Below, piece by piece: positions 17,044-25,586 of a stretch of DNA of 64,000 nucleotides (position 1 is the stretch's first letter; every line of letters starts with the position of its first letter). Made by a program: the position numbers and the translations under genes. The notes below the pieces were generated by a model, which saw only the letters and a list, made by a program, of their open reading frames with translations, ran no database searches and was not told where the DNA came from. Source of the stretch: an uncultured Eubacteriales bacterium (lineage in GTDB: Bacteria; Bacillota; Clostridia; Oscillospirales; UBA644); the NCBI GenBank assembly GCA_905207625.1, contig CAJLLT010000010.1, positions 1 to 64,000 on the forward strand, in the 5' to 3' direction.

Positions 17044-18830
17044 TGTGCGTCCTCCGCTTTTTTCGGGCAAAGATCTCCGGAACAGACGTGGTTTACGCCG
17101 CATCCGGTGCATTTTTCGAGGCAATTCGCAGACGTTTCAGCCCGGTATGCCTTTTCACATTCGTGCTGAAGATACTTGCGGGTGACGCCCATGTCGATAA
17201 AATCCCAGGGCAGAACTTCGGAAAAATCCCTTTTTCTCCGGGCATAATCTTCAAAGGTTATTCCGGTCTCAGCCATGGCTTCGGTCCATTTGTCAAAGTC
17301 AAAGTGTTCGCTCCAGGCATCCAGGTGGCACCCTTTGTTCCATGCCGCAACGAGGAGCTTTGAAAGCTTCCTGTCGCCTCTGGAAAATACGCCCTCCATG
17401 GCACTGGTCGTGCCGTCGTGGTAGTTAAGTACTATACGGCGGGATCTGATATGGTTCTTCAGAAGCTGTTGGCGCCGGTCTATTTCCTCAAGGGATATCT
17501 GGCTTTCCCACTGGAACGGAGTCCAGGGCTTGGGAACAAATGTTGAGAGGGAAATGGTAATGAATACGCCTCTTTTTTTGTTTGAGGAGTATTTATAGAA
17601 GTAATCCATGATCCTGGATGCCGTTTCTGATATTCCGATAATGTCCTCATTGGTTTCCGTGGGCAGTCCGATCATGAAATAAAGCTTGACTGAGTTTGTG
17701 CCGCCTTCAAAGGCGATTCTGCAGGTTCTTTCAATATCCTCGTCCGTGACGTTTTTATTGATTACGTTCCGGAGTCTCTGCGTACCGGCTTCCGGTGCGA
17801 AAGTAAGCCCTCTTTTCCGTACCGCCTGAACCTTTTCAAGCAGTTCCTTGGTGAAATTATCAACTCTCAGCGAGGGGAGTGCAAGGTCTACGTGCTGAGG
17901 CGTGCAGTAAACAAGAAGGTCGTTTGTCAGCTCCGAAAGATACTGATAGTCGCTGGTAGAGAGGGATGTGAGGGAGATCTCGTCGTATCCTGTGGAGCCG
18001 CAGAGAGCTTTCGCCTGGCGAAGCAGTGTTCCGGGGGACTTTTGTCTGAACGGACGGTAGATCATACCCGCCTGACAGAACCGGCAACCGCGGACACAGC
18101 CTCTCATGATTTCAAGCATTATACGGTCGTGTACGACCTCCGCGTAAGGAACAACGAACTTGTCCGGATAGTAGCAACTGTCAAGATCCTTTATTATGGA
18201 CCGGGTCACTTTGCGACCGTTGTCAAGAGCCGGAACATATATTCCCTCGATGTCGCGGACTTTTTCAAGAAATTTCCTCTTGTTCTTACCGCACTGCAGA
18301 TAAAGATCCATCATCTGCATTATGTTTTCTTCGCCTTCGCCCACGGTTATTACGTCGAAAAAGTCCGCAATGGGCTCCGGATTGGAACAGCACGGTCCGC
18401 CGCCCATTATCAGCGGCATATCATCTCCTCTGTCCTTGGCAAAGAAAGGAATTCCGGCAAGGTCAAGCATTGTCAGAATATTGGTGTAGCACATCTCATA
18501 CTGAAGAGTTATTCCGATTATATCGAAATTCCGGATCTCATCCTTGCTTTCAAGGGCAAAAAGAGGTTGTCCGTACTCTTTCATGAGCGCAACCATGTCA
18601 TCGTTCGGAGTAAAGACCCTTTCACACCAGGTGTCAGGACGGGTGTTCAGAAGACTGTACAGTATTTTTATCCCGAGATGAGACATTCCTATGTCGTACA
18701 GATCGGGAAAGCAGAAGGCGTAACGTATGGAGACGGAGTTTTTGTCCTTGACAACGGCGTTGAATTCGTTTCCGGTGTACCAGGACGGTTTCTGCACTTT
18801 TTTCAGTATGCGTTCTATCTTTTCGTTCAT
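17040..18830 (-). CDS. TIGR03960 family B12-binding radical SAM protein
   Basis: 596 residues. The N-terminal region (about 25-170) carries a cobalamin-binding-like Rossmann part (FPDLYDIGMSHLGI, IMGGGPCCSNPEPIADFFDV). The radical SAM cluster motif CxxxCxxC is C245-C249-C252 in RGCVRGCRFCQAG. The C-terminus is rich in cysteine (CLEKCTGCGVNHVCSGDLC), suggesting an additional metal or iron-sulfur site. It overlaps the DUF2344 gene by 3 bases and leads the operon that continues to queT and galU. Substrate unknown. Confidence 0.92.
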   Translation of the reverse strand: MNEKIERILKKVQKPSWYTGNEFNAVVKDKNSVSIRYAFCFPDLYDIGMSHLGIKILYSLLNTRPDTWCERVFTPNDDMVALMKEYGQPLFALESKDEIRNFDIIGITLQYEMCYTNILTMLDLAGIPFFAKDRGDDMPLIMGGGPCCSNPEPIADFFDVITVGEGEENIMQMMDLYLQCGKNKRKFLEKVRDIEGIYVPALDNGRKVTRSIIKDLDSCYYPDKFVVPYAEVVHDRIMLEIMRGCVRGCRFCQAGMIYRPFRQKSPGTLLRQAKALCGSTGYDEISLTSLSTSDYQYLSELTNDLLVYCTPQHVDLALPSLRVDNFTKELLEKVQAVRKRGLTFAPEAGTQRLRNVINKNVTDEDIERTCRIAFEGGTNSVKLYFMIGLPTETNEDIIGISETASRIMDYFYKYSSNKKRGVFITISLSTFVPKPWTPFQWESQISLEEIDRRQQLLKNHIRSRRIVLNYHDGTTSAMEGVFSRGDRKLSKLLVAAWNKGCHLDAWSEHFDFDKWTEAMAETGITFEDYARRKRDFSEVLPWDFIDMGVTRKYLQHECEKAYRAETSANCLEKCTGCGVNHVCSGDLCPKKAEDAQ

Positions 18831-18904
18831 CCGATATTCTCCGAATCCTGAATGGTATTGCCGGCAATATGTCAGCCGGTACAGCAGTCATGAGCAATAA
18901 GATA

Positions 18905-18933
18905 ATTATACTATTTCCGATTTGATATTACAA
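18905..18933 (-). promoter_or_regulatory. Promoter of the radical SAM-queT-galU operon
   Basis: On the minus strand TTGTAA, 17-base spacer, TATAAT (18910-18905). The leader to the start codon is about 70 bases and contains a short inverted repeat around tattgccggcaata. Confidence 0.75.
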
Positions 18934-18962
18934 TACTTTTTTCAAAAATGTTGAAATCAACG

Positions 18963-19556
18963 TCAAAAATTTTCGGGATATGTAAACAAATACAGCAGCA
19001 GGTACAGGGCTATCAGAAGAACCGACAGATTTCCCGCTGTCACCGTCTGATACAGGGCAAAGACAAACAGCGGCACAAGCAGGGCGTAAGATACCCCGAC
19101 ACTGACTTTTTTTGCGGTTACCGGGGACACCCTTTTCAGCAGTCCGAAGTACATTATCCGTCCGCCGTCCAGGGGAAGTATCGGCAGACAGTTTATGACA
19201 AAAAGTGCTACGTTACAGTAAAAGAAAAATGTAGTTCCCTCCAGGTTCGGAACGGGCCTGAGCAGGATAAGTCCCAACGCGCACAGCAGATTGGCCGCAG
19301 GTCCGGCTGCGGCGGCAAAGATCTCACCCCGACAGTCCAGAGCTGTGGCTGAAACCAGAGACATCGATATACCGAACGGGAGTATTTCTATTTTTCTGAT
19401 TTTTGCTCCCAAAAGGGTAAAAGCGCAGATATGGGCACTTTCATGCAACAGTGCCCCGAGAAACGCATAGAGCAGTGCGGCTGTCTGTCCCGCGACGATA
19501 AAAACCGTCCAGACCACGTACAGCAGGGGATTTATCCTGACCGAGGTTTTTCTCAT
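18963..19556 (-). CDS. M50 family site-2 metalloprotease (SpoIVFB-like)
   Basis: 197 residues, about five membrane segments. The zinc-binding HESAH is H38-H42 and the third ligand aspartate lies in CLPILPLDGGR (about D130). This short form without PDZ or CBS domains resembles SpoIVFB, which cleaves pro-sigma-K in the sporulating mother cell, and related intramembrane proteases in non-sporulating Clostridia. No SpoIVFA-like regulator is adjacent. It is divergent from the rodA operon. Confidence 0.88.
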   Translation of the reverse strand: MRKTSVRINPLLYVVWTVFIVAGQTAALLYAFLGALLHESAHICAFTLLGAKIRKIEILPFGISMSLVSATALDCRGEIFAAAAGPAANLLCALGLILLRPVPNLEGTTFFFYCNVALFVINCLPILPLDGGRIMYFGLLKRVSPVTAKKVSVGVSYALLVPLFVFALYQTVTAGNLSVLLIALYLLLYLFTYPENF

Positions 19557-19693
19557 GATAGACCTTCCGGATAGTTCTGATATTCCACGTCTGCCGGACG
19601 ATGCCGGTTTTACCGTCTTTGATTTCTTTTGTAAGAATATGCCCGGAGCGGCGGCAATATTAGTTTATTTGTGATTTTTTCGGAAAATTGTCC

Positions 19694-19722
19694 TTGACAT
19701 ATTACGACAAAAGTTGTATTCT
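19694..19722 (+). promoter_or_regulatory. Promoter of the rodA operon
   Basis: TTGACA at 19694-19699, 17-base spacer, TATTCT at 19717-19722. A very strong ribosome site aaaggaggt follows before the ATG at 19754. Confidence 0.82.
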
Positions 19723-19753
19723 AATACCGTAAAAACCAAAAGGAGGTCGGATA

Positions 19754-20917
19754 ATGCTGAAAAAGAACGTTCAGGTACTGCGGACCGGCATAAAGAACTA
19801 TCTTTTCGGCCTTGACAAGGTTATAATTCTTGTGGCTCTGGCTCTGTCCGCCTTCGGGGTCGTTGTCATCCGATCCGCAGCGTCATCCATTCCCAGATGT
19901 GTCCCAGTCCAGATCATGGGAATATGCTTGGGTTTGGTGTGCATGCTTATTATTGCCAGGATGGATTTTGACTGGCTCGGTGATCTTTCTCCGGCGATAG
20001 TTACGGTGTCCTGTGTGTTGTTGCTTTTCACCGCTTTTTTCGGAAAAACCACCGGCGGCAACACTAACTGGATCTCTCTGGGCAAGATAGATGTACAGCC
20101 TTCGGAATTTGCCAAGGCCGCGTTTATCGTAACGATGTCCGCACATCTTTCCCGCTTTGACGGAGAGACGATACGTTTCAAGGATCTTCTTCTGGTGTGC
20201 GTGCATTTTCTGCTCTACTTTGTCCCGATAGTGTTGCAGAAGGATATCGGGTCGGCTTTGATATATGCCGGGGTTTTTGTGGTTCTTCTCTTTGTTGCCG
20301 GGGTGCAGTACCGGTATTTTCTCATTGCCGGAGTCGGGATCCTTTCCGCCATACCGATAGTGTGGCAGTTCCTTCAACAATACCAGAAATCGCGTATAAT
20401 ATACGGTTTTCAACCTGAACTTGATCCTCTTCATTACGGTTATCAGCCGCTCGTTTCCCGTATGGCGCTTGCTTCGGGAAAGTTTACCGGAATGGGATAC
20501 ATGGAGGGGCTTCAGATCCAGAACGATCTTCTTCCGGCAAAGCATACGGACTTTATTTATGCCGTTGTGGGCGAGGAGTTCGGATTTGTGGGATGCGTGT
20601 CGGTGCTTGCGGGAATAATGCTGATAGTCGGTCTTATATTTCTCGCGGTTGCCAAAACCGAATCCCCCAAGGGAAAGCTTATCTGTATCGGTTCTGCGTC
20701 GGTGATCATATTGCAGACCTGTATAAATATCGGCATGGTTCTCGGACTTTCGCCGGTAATAGGCGTTACTCTGCCTTTCATGAGTTACGGCGGATCTTCC
20801 GTTCTCAGTTCATTTATAATCCTCGGTCTTGTTCAGAGTGTCAGAGTTAAAGAAAACAGCGCGAAAGCGCTTCAGTTCGGGTCGAGACGCATCAAGCGTT
20901 CAGCAACCCGCAAATAA
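19754..20917 (+). CDS. FtsW/RodA/SpoVE family peptidoglycan polymerase
   Basis: 387 residues, about ten membrane segments. TGGNTNWISLGKIDVQPSEFAK near 107-128 contains the catalytic-loop region of SEDS glycosyltransferases, and LPFMSYGGSSVLSS near 340 is the conserved C-terminal block. SEDS proteins polymerise lipid II with a class B penicillin-binding protein. RodA-like by overall character, but SpoVE or FtsW cannot be excluded without a tree, and no mreBCD or PBP gene is adjacent. It shares a transcript with the oxidoreductase genes that follow after 8 bases, an unusual pairing. Confidence 0.9.
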   Translation: MLKKNVQVLRTGIKNYLFGLDKVIILVALALSAFGVVVIRSAASSIPRCVPVQIMGICLGLVCMLIIARMDFDWLGDLSPAIVTVSCVLLLFTAFFGKTTGGNTNWISLGKIDVQPSEFAKAAFIVTMSAHLSRFDGETIRFKDLLLVCVHFLLYFVPIVLQKDIGSALIYAGVFVVLLFVAGVQYRYFLIAGVGILSAIPIVWQFLQQYQKSRIIYGFQPELDPLHYGYQPLVSRMALASGKFTGMGYMEGLQIQNDLLPAKHTDFIYAVVGEEFGFVGCVSVLAGIMLIVGLIFLAVAKTESPKGKLICIGSASVIILQTCINIGMVLGLSPVIGVTLPFMSYGGSSVLSSFIILGLVQSVRVKENSAKALQFGSRRIKRSATRK

Positions 20918-20925
20918 GAGGTTTT

Positions 20926-22374
20926 ATGGAAACATTTGATTTTCTAATTATCGGTGCCGGAGTTACGGGTGCCTGGACCGCATTCGAGCTCTCTAAGTAC
21001 AACGTCAGTATCTGCCTGGTCGAAAAGGGCGATGATGTGTGTATGGGCGCTTCAAAGGCAAACAGTGCCATAGTGCATGCCGGATACGATGCCGCAGAGG
21101 GAACTCTTATGGCTGAAATGAATGTCCGCGGCAATGCCCTTATCCGCAGATATTACAGGAAAATGTCGATTCCTTTTCGACAGATAGGGTCAATGGTGCT
21201 CGCATTTTGCGACGACGATATGAAAACCCTGGAAAAGCTTTATCACAGGGGACAGACAAATGGTGTCCCGGGTCTTGAAATTCTTACGCGGCAGGAGGTC
21301 CGTGCCGTAGAGCCGAATATTTCCGACGAGGTCTGCGGTGCTCTTTATGCCCCGACTGCAGGGGTTGTTTCGGCTTTCGAGCTGTGCGTTGCTCCCGCAG
21401 AGGTTGCTGTTAACAACGGGGCGGTGTTTATGCCCGATTTTGATGTCGTCCGTGCGGAAAAGGAGAAAGATGGGTACAGGGTATTCTCTGCTGACGGAAA
21501 ATCTGTTTCGGCGCGGTGGATAATAAATGCCGCCGGTGTTCACGCCGATGATATTGCCTCCATGTTCGGAGATCACAGCTTCAGGATCACACCCCGCCGG
21601 GGAGAGTATTCTATTCTTGACAATCATGTCGGAGGACTTGCGGAACATGTCCTTTTTCAGCCTCCGGTGAAATTCGGCAAAGGAATACTTGTTTCTCCTA
21701 CGGTGGACGGTAATATCCTTGTGGGTCCCACTGCGGACAATATAGAAGAAAAAGACGACAGATCCACCACCGCGGACGGTTTGGCAAGGGCTTTTGCCGG
21801 CGCGAAAAAATCGGTTCCTGCGGTAAGTGAAAGGGATGCCATAACGGTTTTTGCCGGAGTGCGGCCCGTGGGCGATAAACACGATTTCATACTCGGGTTT
21901 TCCGATGCGTGCCCGGACCTTATAAACGCGGCGGGAATAGAATCCCCCGGACTTACTTCAGCCCCTGCAGTGGCGGAATATCTGGTAAAATGCATCAGAA
22001 AACGTGTGGGACTGGTGAGGAATGCTTCCTTTGACGGAAACAGAAAAGTTATCCGGCTTCATAAACTCACGGACGCAGCGAAAAGGAGGCTGATAGCTGA
22101 AGACCCCCGGTACGGAAGAATAATCTGCCGATGCGAGACGGTCAGTGAAGGTGAAATCGTTGCGGCTGTGCGTTCTCCTATTCCCGCAAGAAGTCTTGAT
22201 GCCGTGAAACGCCGTGTAAGAGCCGGTATGGGAAGGTGCCAGGGGGGATTCTGTGCGCCCCGTGTAGCTGAAATAATATCAAGAGAATTGAATATTCCCT
22301 TTGAGGAAGTTACTAAATGCGGAGGCAAATCATTGCTCGTTACGGGCAAAGTCGGCGAGGTGAACTCGAAATGA
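20926..22374 (+). CDS. GlpA-like FAD-dependent glycerol-3-phosphate dehydrogenase with BFD-type Fe-S domain
   Basis: 482 residues. FAD-binding GAGVTGAWTAFEL is near residues 8-20. The DAO-type fold continues to about 370. The C-terminal domain carries ICRCETVSEGE and GMGRCQGGFCAP, the four cysteines of a BFD-like [2Fe-2S] domain. This arrangement, followed by an NAD(P)/FAD oxidoreductase and a DUF1667 protein, is the GlpA-GlpB-like-DUF1667 complex of anaerobic Firmicutes, thought to oxidise glycerol-3-phosphate. Neither glycerol kinase nor a glycerol facilitator gene lies nearby. The stop overlaps the next start as ATGA. Confidence 0.88.
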   Translation: METFDFLIIGAGVTGAWTAFELSKYNVSICLVEKGDDVCMGASKANSAIVHAGYDAAEGTLMAEMNVRGNALIRRYYRKMSIPFRQIGSMVLAFCDDDMKTLEKLYHRGQTNGVPGLEILTRQEVRAVEPNISDEVCGALYAPTAGVVSAFELCVAPAEVAVNNGAVFMPDFDVVRAEKEKDGYRVFSADGKSVSARWIINAAGVHADDIASMFGDHSFRITPRRGEYSILDNHVGGLAEHVLFQPPVKFGKGILVSPTVDGNILVGPTADNIEEKDDRSTTADGLARAFAGAKKSVPAVSERDAITVFAGVRPVGDKHDFILGFSDACPDLINAAGIESPGLTSAPAVAEYLVKCIRKRVGLVRNASFDGNRKVIRLHKLTDAAKRRLIAEDPRYGRIICRCETVSEGEIVAAVRSPIPARSLDAVKRRVRAGMGRCQGGFCAPRVAEIISRELNIPFEEVTKCGGKSLLVTGKVGEVNSK

Positions 22375-23348
22375 TTAAGACCGATGTTGCGGTTATCGGC
22401 GGAGGTCCCGCCGGTCTTGCGGCGGCACTTGAATGCTATCGCTGCGGAGTCAGAAATGTACTTATAATCGAACGGGACAGAACCCTCGGTGGAATCCTGC
22501 AGCAATGTATTCATCCCGGTTTCGGACTCCATGTTTTCAACCAGGAGCTTACCGGCCCTGAGTATGCTCAGAAATATATTGACCTTGTCGGGCAAACAGA
22601 TATCAGAGTCCTTACCGATACCATGGTGACTTCCGTAAGTCCGGATAAGGTCATTAAGGCTACCGGTGCGGAATGCGGGCTTATCACCGTTAAGGCTGAG
22701 TTTATTATCCTTGCCATGGGATGCCGTGAGCGTACCCGTGGAATGCTTCGTATCCCGGGCACACGTCCTGCCGGAATCTATACGGCGGGGACGGCACAGC
22801 GTCTGATAAATATTGAGGGGTATATGCCCGGGAAAAAAGTTGTTATTCTCGGATCCGGCGATATCGGACTGATAATGGCCCGCAGAATGACCCTTGAAGG
22901 GGCGAAGGTTATCGGGGTGTACGAGATCGCACCGAAGAGTAACGGACTGAAACGGAATATAGTGCAGTGTCTTGAGGACTTTGGCATTCCTCTCAAACTG
23001 AAGCATACCGTAAGCCGTATTCATGGTGAACAGCGTGTTGAAGCGGTTACAGTGTCGGCTGTGGACGACAACATGCGCCCCATTCCCGGCACCGAGGAGT
23101 ACATTCCCTGCGACACGCTTCTCCTTTCCGTTGGACTGATACCGGAAAATGAGCTGTCCGTGGGAGCTGGGATAACGATTGATCCGAAGACAAAAGGCCC
23201 GGTGGATACGGGTGACTTTATGACTGACATTGACGGAATATATGCCTGTGGGAATGTTTCCCATGTTTATGATCTGGTGGACAATGTGACCAGGGACAGT
23301 GTAAAGGTCGGGAAGATCGTTGCCGGAAGAATTCTTGCGGGGGAGTAG
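22371..23348 (+). CDS. FAD-dependent oxidoreductase partner of the GlpA-like protein
   Basis: 325 residues from the ATG at 22371, which overlaps the previous stop (ATGA). Two dinucleotide-binding motifs are present: GGGPAGLAAALE near 10-21 and GSGDIGLIMARRM near 160. The C-terminal block ends in DGIYACGNVSHVYDLVDNV. It probably passes electrons from the upstream dehydrogenase to NAD or another acceptor. The track reading that begins 54 bases earlier lacks a ribosome site. Confidence 0.9.
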   Translation: MIKTDVAVIGGGPAGLAAALECYRCGVRNVLIIERDRTLGGILQQCIHPGFGLHVFNQELTGPEYAQKYIDLVGQTDIRVLTDTMVTSVSPDKVIKATGAECGLITVKAEFIILAMGCRERTRGMLRIPGTRPAGIYTAGTAQRLINIEGYMPGKKVVILGSGDIGLIMARRMTLEGAKVIGVYEIAPKSNGLKRNIVQCLEDFGIPLKLKHTVSRIHGEQRVEAVTVSAVDDNMRPIPGTEEYIPCDTLLLSVGLIPENELSVGAGITIDPKTKGPVDTGDFMTDIDGIYACGNVSHVYDLVDNVTRDSVKVGKIVAGRILAGE

Positions 23349-23352
23349 CAGT

Positions 23353-23724
23353 ATGGAAGAAAAGAAAGTAACCACCGTAGTTTGTGTCGTCTGCCCCAAA
23401 GGGTGCGAGATTAATGTTGAGCATAAAGGAAAAGAGATAATAAGTGTCAGCGGTAACAGTTGCGGCAGAGGCTACAGCTACGCCGTCGCGGAGGCAACAG
23501 CTCCGGAGCGTATACTTACCACGACCGTTGCGCTTGAGTCCGTTTTTCTTCCCAGGCTTCCGGTCAGAAGCCTTACACCGATTCCCCGTGAGCTTATCGC
23601 AAAGGCTATCGGAGAGACTCGGGGAATAAAGGTCGGGGTCCCCGTAAAAGCAGGGGATATCCTTATTGAAAACATTGCCGGAAGCGGTGTGGATCTTGTA
23701 GCCTGCCGTACCGTCACCGAGTAA
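23353..23724 (+). CDS. DUF1667 domain protein, Fe-S partner of the GlpA-like complex
   Basis: 123 residues from the ATG at 23353, 4 bases after the previous stop with gggagtag upstream. Four cysteines in CVVCPKGC and GNSCGRG at the N-terminus could hold an iron-sulfur cluster, as in the start of formate-dehydrogenase-type proteins. DUF1667 proteins almost always end this three-gene set. A terminator follows. Confidence 0.9.
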   Translation: MEEKKVTTVVCVVCPKGCEINVEHKGKEIISVSGNSCGRGYSYAVAEATAPERILTTTVALESVFLPRLPVRSLTPIPRELIAKAIGETRGIKVGVPVKAGDILIENIAGSGVDLVACRTVTE

Positions 23725-23740
23725 GCCCCGTAAATATTAC

Positions 23741-23776
23741 TCTGCCGCCCTGAAGCATCCGGGCGGCAGATTTTAC
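23741..23776 (+). terminator. Terminator of the rodA-DUF1667 operon
   Basis: tctgccgccc and gggcggcaga form a ten-pair stem followed by tttt. Confidence 0.92.
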
Positions 23777-23797
23777 AATTTTTTCGATATATAACTA

Positions 23798-23826
23798 TTG
23801 AAAAACAGCCGTGAATGTGTTATAAT
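23798..23826 (+). promoter_or_regulatory. Promoter of tRNA-Thr
   Basis: TTGAAA at 23798-23803, 17-base spacer, TATAAT at 23821-23826, 18 bases before the tRNA. Confidence 0.8.
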
Positions 23827-23844
23827 ACTTAGGCAAAATAAATT

Positions 23845-23920
23845 GCTGGTATGGCTCAGTCGGTAGAGCGGTTCACTCGTAATGAACAGGTCATCGGTTC
23901 GATTCCGATTACCAGCTCCA
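23845..23920 (+). tRNA. tRNA-Thr (anticodon CGT)
   Basis: 76 bases including an encoded CCA. Acceptor arms gctggta and taccagc pair; the anticodon stem gttca/tgaac encloses the loop ctcgtaa, giving anticodon CGU for ACG threonine codons. The T arm has ggttcgattcc. The antisense reading that yields a GNRNRTDD-type peptide is a well-known artefact. The toxin island begins shortly after. Confidence 0.96.
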
Positions 23921-23923
23921 ACA

Positions 23924-23960
23924 AAGGAAGCACCTGTACACAGGTGCTTCCTTTGATATT
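23924..23960 (+). terminator. Terminator after tRNA-Thr
   Basis: aaaggaagcacctg and caggtgcttccttt form a fourteen-pair stem with a short loop. A second, weaker hairpin (gaagtgtctga/tcaggcacttc) lies just downstream to 23994. Confidence 0.9.
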
Positions 23961-24000
23961 TAAAGAAGTGTCTGAATGTCAGGCACTTCTTCGTTAAACA

Positions 24001-24220
24001 TAGTATAATTACAATGTGACAGCAAAGGTAGCCATTAAAAACACAAACAAAATCTATTTTATAAGTATTTAGGCGGTTGCCCTGCGACCACCGTAGGAAT
24101 TGCCCCAAATGCAAAGAACGGATGTCTTTATCAGTAAGATGAAACACAAATCTTTTTTGTCAGCACTCTTTTTGCTTATTTTTCGCGCCTTACTGGGGGA
24201 TTATTCTGACGTACTGACTG
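24001..24220. other. Gene-free stretch between tRNA-Thr and the Rhs remnants
   Basis: AT-rich sequence with no convincing ORF on either strand, no integrase gene, and no copy of the tRNA 3' end that I could find. It is the most likely left edge of the toxin island. Confidence 0.5.
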
Positions 24221-24990
24221 TTATATTCTCAACTTGCCTATATCTTTGATGATTAAATCATTTTCTGCCTCGTTGTAATCATAAAAGACATAGATTAAGT
24301 AGCCGTCATTTGTAAGATGTACTGAACTGCTGAAGGCTCCGGGTTCAAGAGGAAATTTTCCATCGGGGTCGATACTTTTCACGTCCGAAATATCGGAAAA
24401 GTTCTCAGATTTTTTAAATTTATCTGAGGAAAGATTAGTTTGTTTCAGTTCAAACCATAAATCCAAAGTTCTGTTGTCTAAGAATATGAGAATCAGGAAC
24501 GAGTCACTGTCTGTTCTGAAAACTGCACGATATTTAAATCTCACACCGGCATACCGTACGGTTCGCAGGAGAACCTTTGAGGTTACGTATTCGTTTTCAT
24601 CCACTTCGACCGCGGATTCGGTGGCTTTAATTAGAATACCGTCCTCATACACATAATTATACAACCTTTTTTCGGTAATGTCAAGTACTTTTGCGAGATT
24701 ATTTTGGTTTTCATAGGAAAATTTATATCTTTTTTCGTCCCCGACGGATTTCGCCATGTTTCGGCAATAAGCTGCCCGTAATTGTTGTAACTGTAGGTTA
24801 CGGAGTGGCCGTTGGCATAGGCGGCGGTTTTAAGTTTTCCGTTGCCGTTGGCGTAGGTGTAACTTGCAAGGGGAGTGAGGTTGCCGTCGCCGTCCACCAG
24901 TCCTACGGAGGCAAGTTTATGGAACTCGTTGTAGGTCATCCGGTATTTTTCACCGTCTCCCCGGGTAAAGTAGATTTTTACCTGGACAAA
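24221..24990 (-). pseudogene. Decayed Rhs/YD-repeat core fragment joined to an unknown C-terminal part
   Basis: Read from 24990 downward, the first 90 codons match the Rhs1 core (TRGDGEKYRMTYNEFHKLA, then YANGNGKLKTAAYANG). A small deletion near 24740, where Rhs1 has TCGGACATTGTCGAA and this copy TCGGGGACGAA, shifts the frame. The match resumes in another frame (KRYKFSYENQNNLAKVLDI) to TVRY near 24560. From there about 105 residues (AGVRFKYRAVFRTDSD to the end IIKDIGKLRI) have no counterpart in Rhs1. They could be the tail of an immunity gene fused by deletion. There is no start codon with a ribosome site. It is the last and most damaged unit of the Rhs1 array. Confidence 0.8.
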
Positions 24991-25029
24991 AATAACCACC
25001 GTCTGCGAATACAGACGGTGGTTATTTTT
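24987..25029 (-). terminator. Bidirectional terminator after immunity candidate 3
   Basis: aaaaataaccaccgtctg and cagacggtggttattttt form an almost perfect 18-pair stem with A/T runs on both sides. It also marks the broken edge of the Rhs fragment. Confidence 0.9.
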
Positions 25030-25093
25030 GCATATAATTGGAATTCAGGTTGAATATACGAGTGCAATTACATTCGGTACAATTAGCTGAAGT

Positions 25094-25582
25094 TTATACA
25101 ACACACTCAACAGAAACCTTTCGATATAAACCATCGCTATCCTCAAAACGATGGATATTTTGATTTACATACTCGACTAACGAATCTGCAGTTGCTGCAT
25201 CTGGTAAAAGTTTGTTTTCGTTTAGATTCCAATTCTTACACAGAGTATCAAAAAAAGCATCAGTACTGTCACCAATAACTGATTCATACGTTGTATCATT
25301 TGTTATATCGTACCCAAGGAATATAGTGCTGATATATGGAGTTGCCAAATCCCTGTCTATGAGTAACACCTCTGAATAGTTTTTCTCTTTGTCAAGAAGT
25401 TTTGACAGTTTATACAGTTTTGTGAAATTTTCAAAACTGTAATCAATACTGGAAGTTTCTGTCAGCCTAAGGCATTCCATCCAAAAATCTGAGGATATTT
25501 TATCATCGGGTATTGTTGGGAAGCTTCTGTAAATTCCTCTATATCCTCTCTTGTCATACTTTTCACATATTGTAATCAGCAA
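25094..25582 (-). CDS. Immunity candidate 3 (hypothetical)
   Basis: 162 residues from the TTG at 25582. I choose this start because a strong ribosome site (aaggaggt) lies 8 bases upstream and the TTG follows the toxin-tip stop by 4 bases; the longer reading from 25645 would run back into the toxin frame. The protein is acidic, has no membrane segment, and is not a family I recognise (DDKISSDFWMECLRLTETSS near the start, KVSVECVV at the end). Size, position directly behind a toxin tip, and tight coupling are the reasons for calling it immunity. Confidence 0.6.
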   Translation of the reverse strand: MLITICEKYDKRGYRGIYRSFPTIPDDKISSDFWMECLRLTETSSIDYSFENFTKLYKLSKLLDKEKNYSEVLLIDRDLATPYISTIFLGYDITNDTTYESVIGDSTDAFFDTLCKNWNLNENKLLPDAATADSLVEYVNQNIHRFEDSDGLYRKVSVECVV

Positions 25583-25586
25583 TAAT

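Noticed and set aside
23773..24147. Minus-strand ORF with a GNRNRTDDLFITSEPLY-type peptide
   Set aside because: It is the antisense of tRNA-Thr, a known false protein seen in many genomes; no ribosome site.
24221..24990. Programmed frameshift joining the two Rhs readings
   Set aside because: The frame change coincides with a small deletion against Rhs1 and the unit has no start; decay is the simpler explanation.
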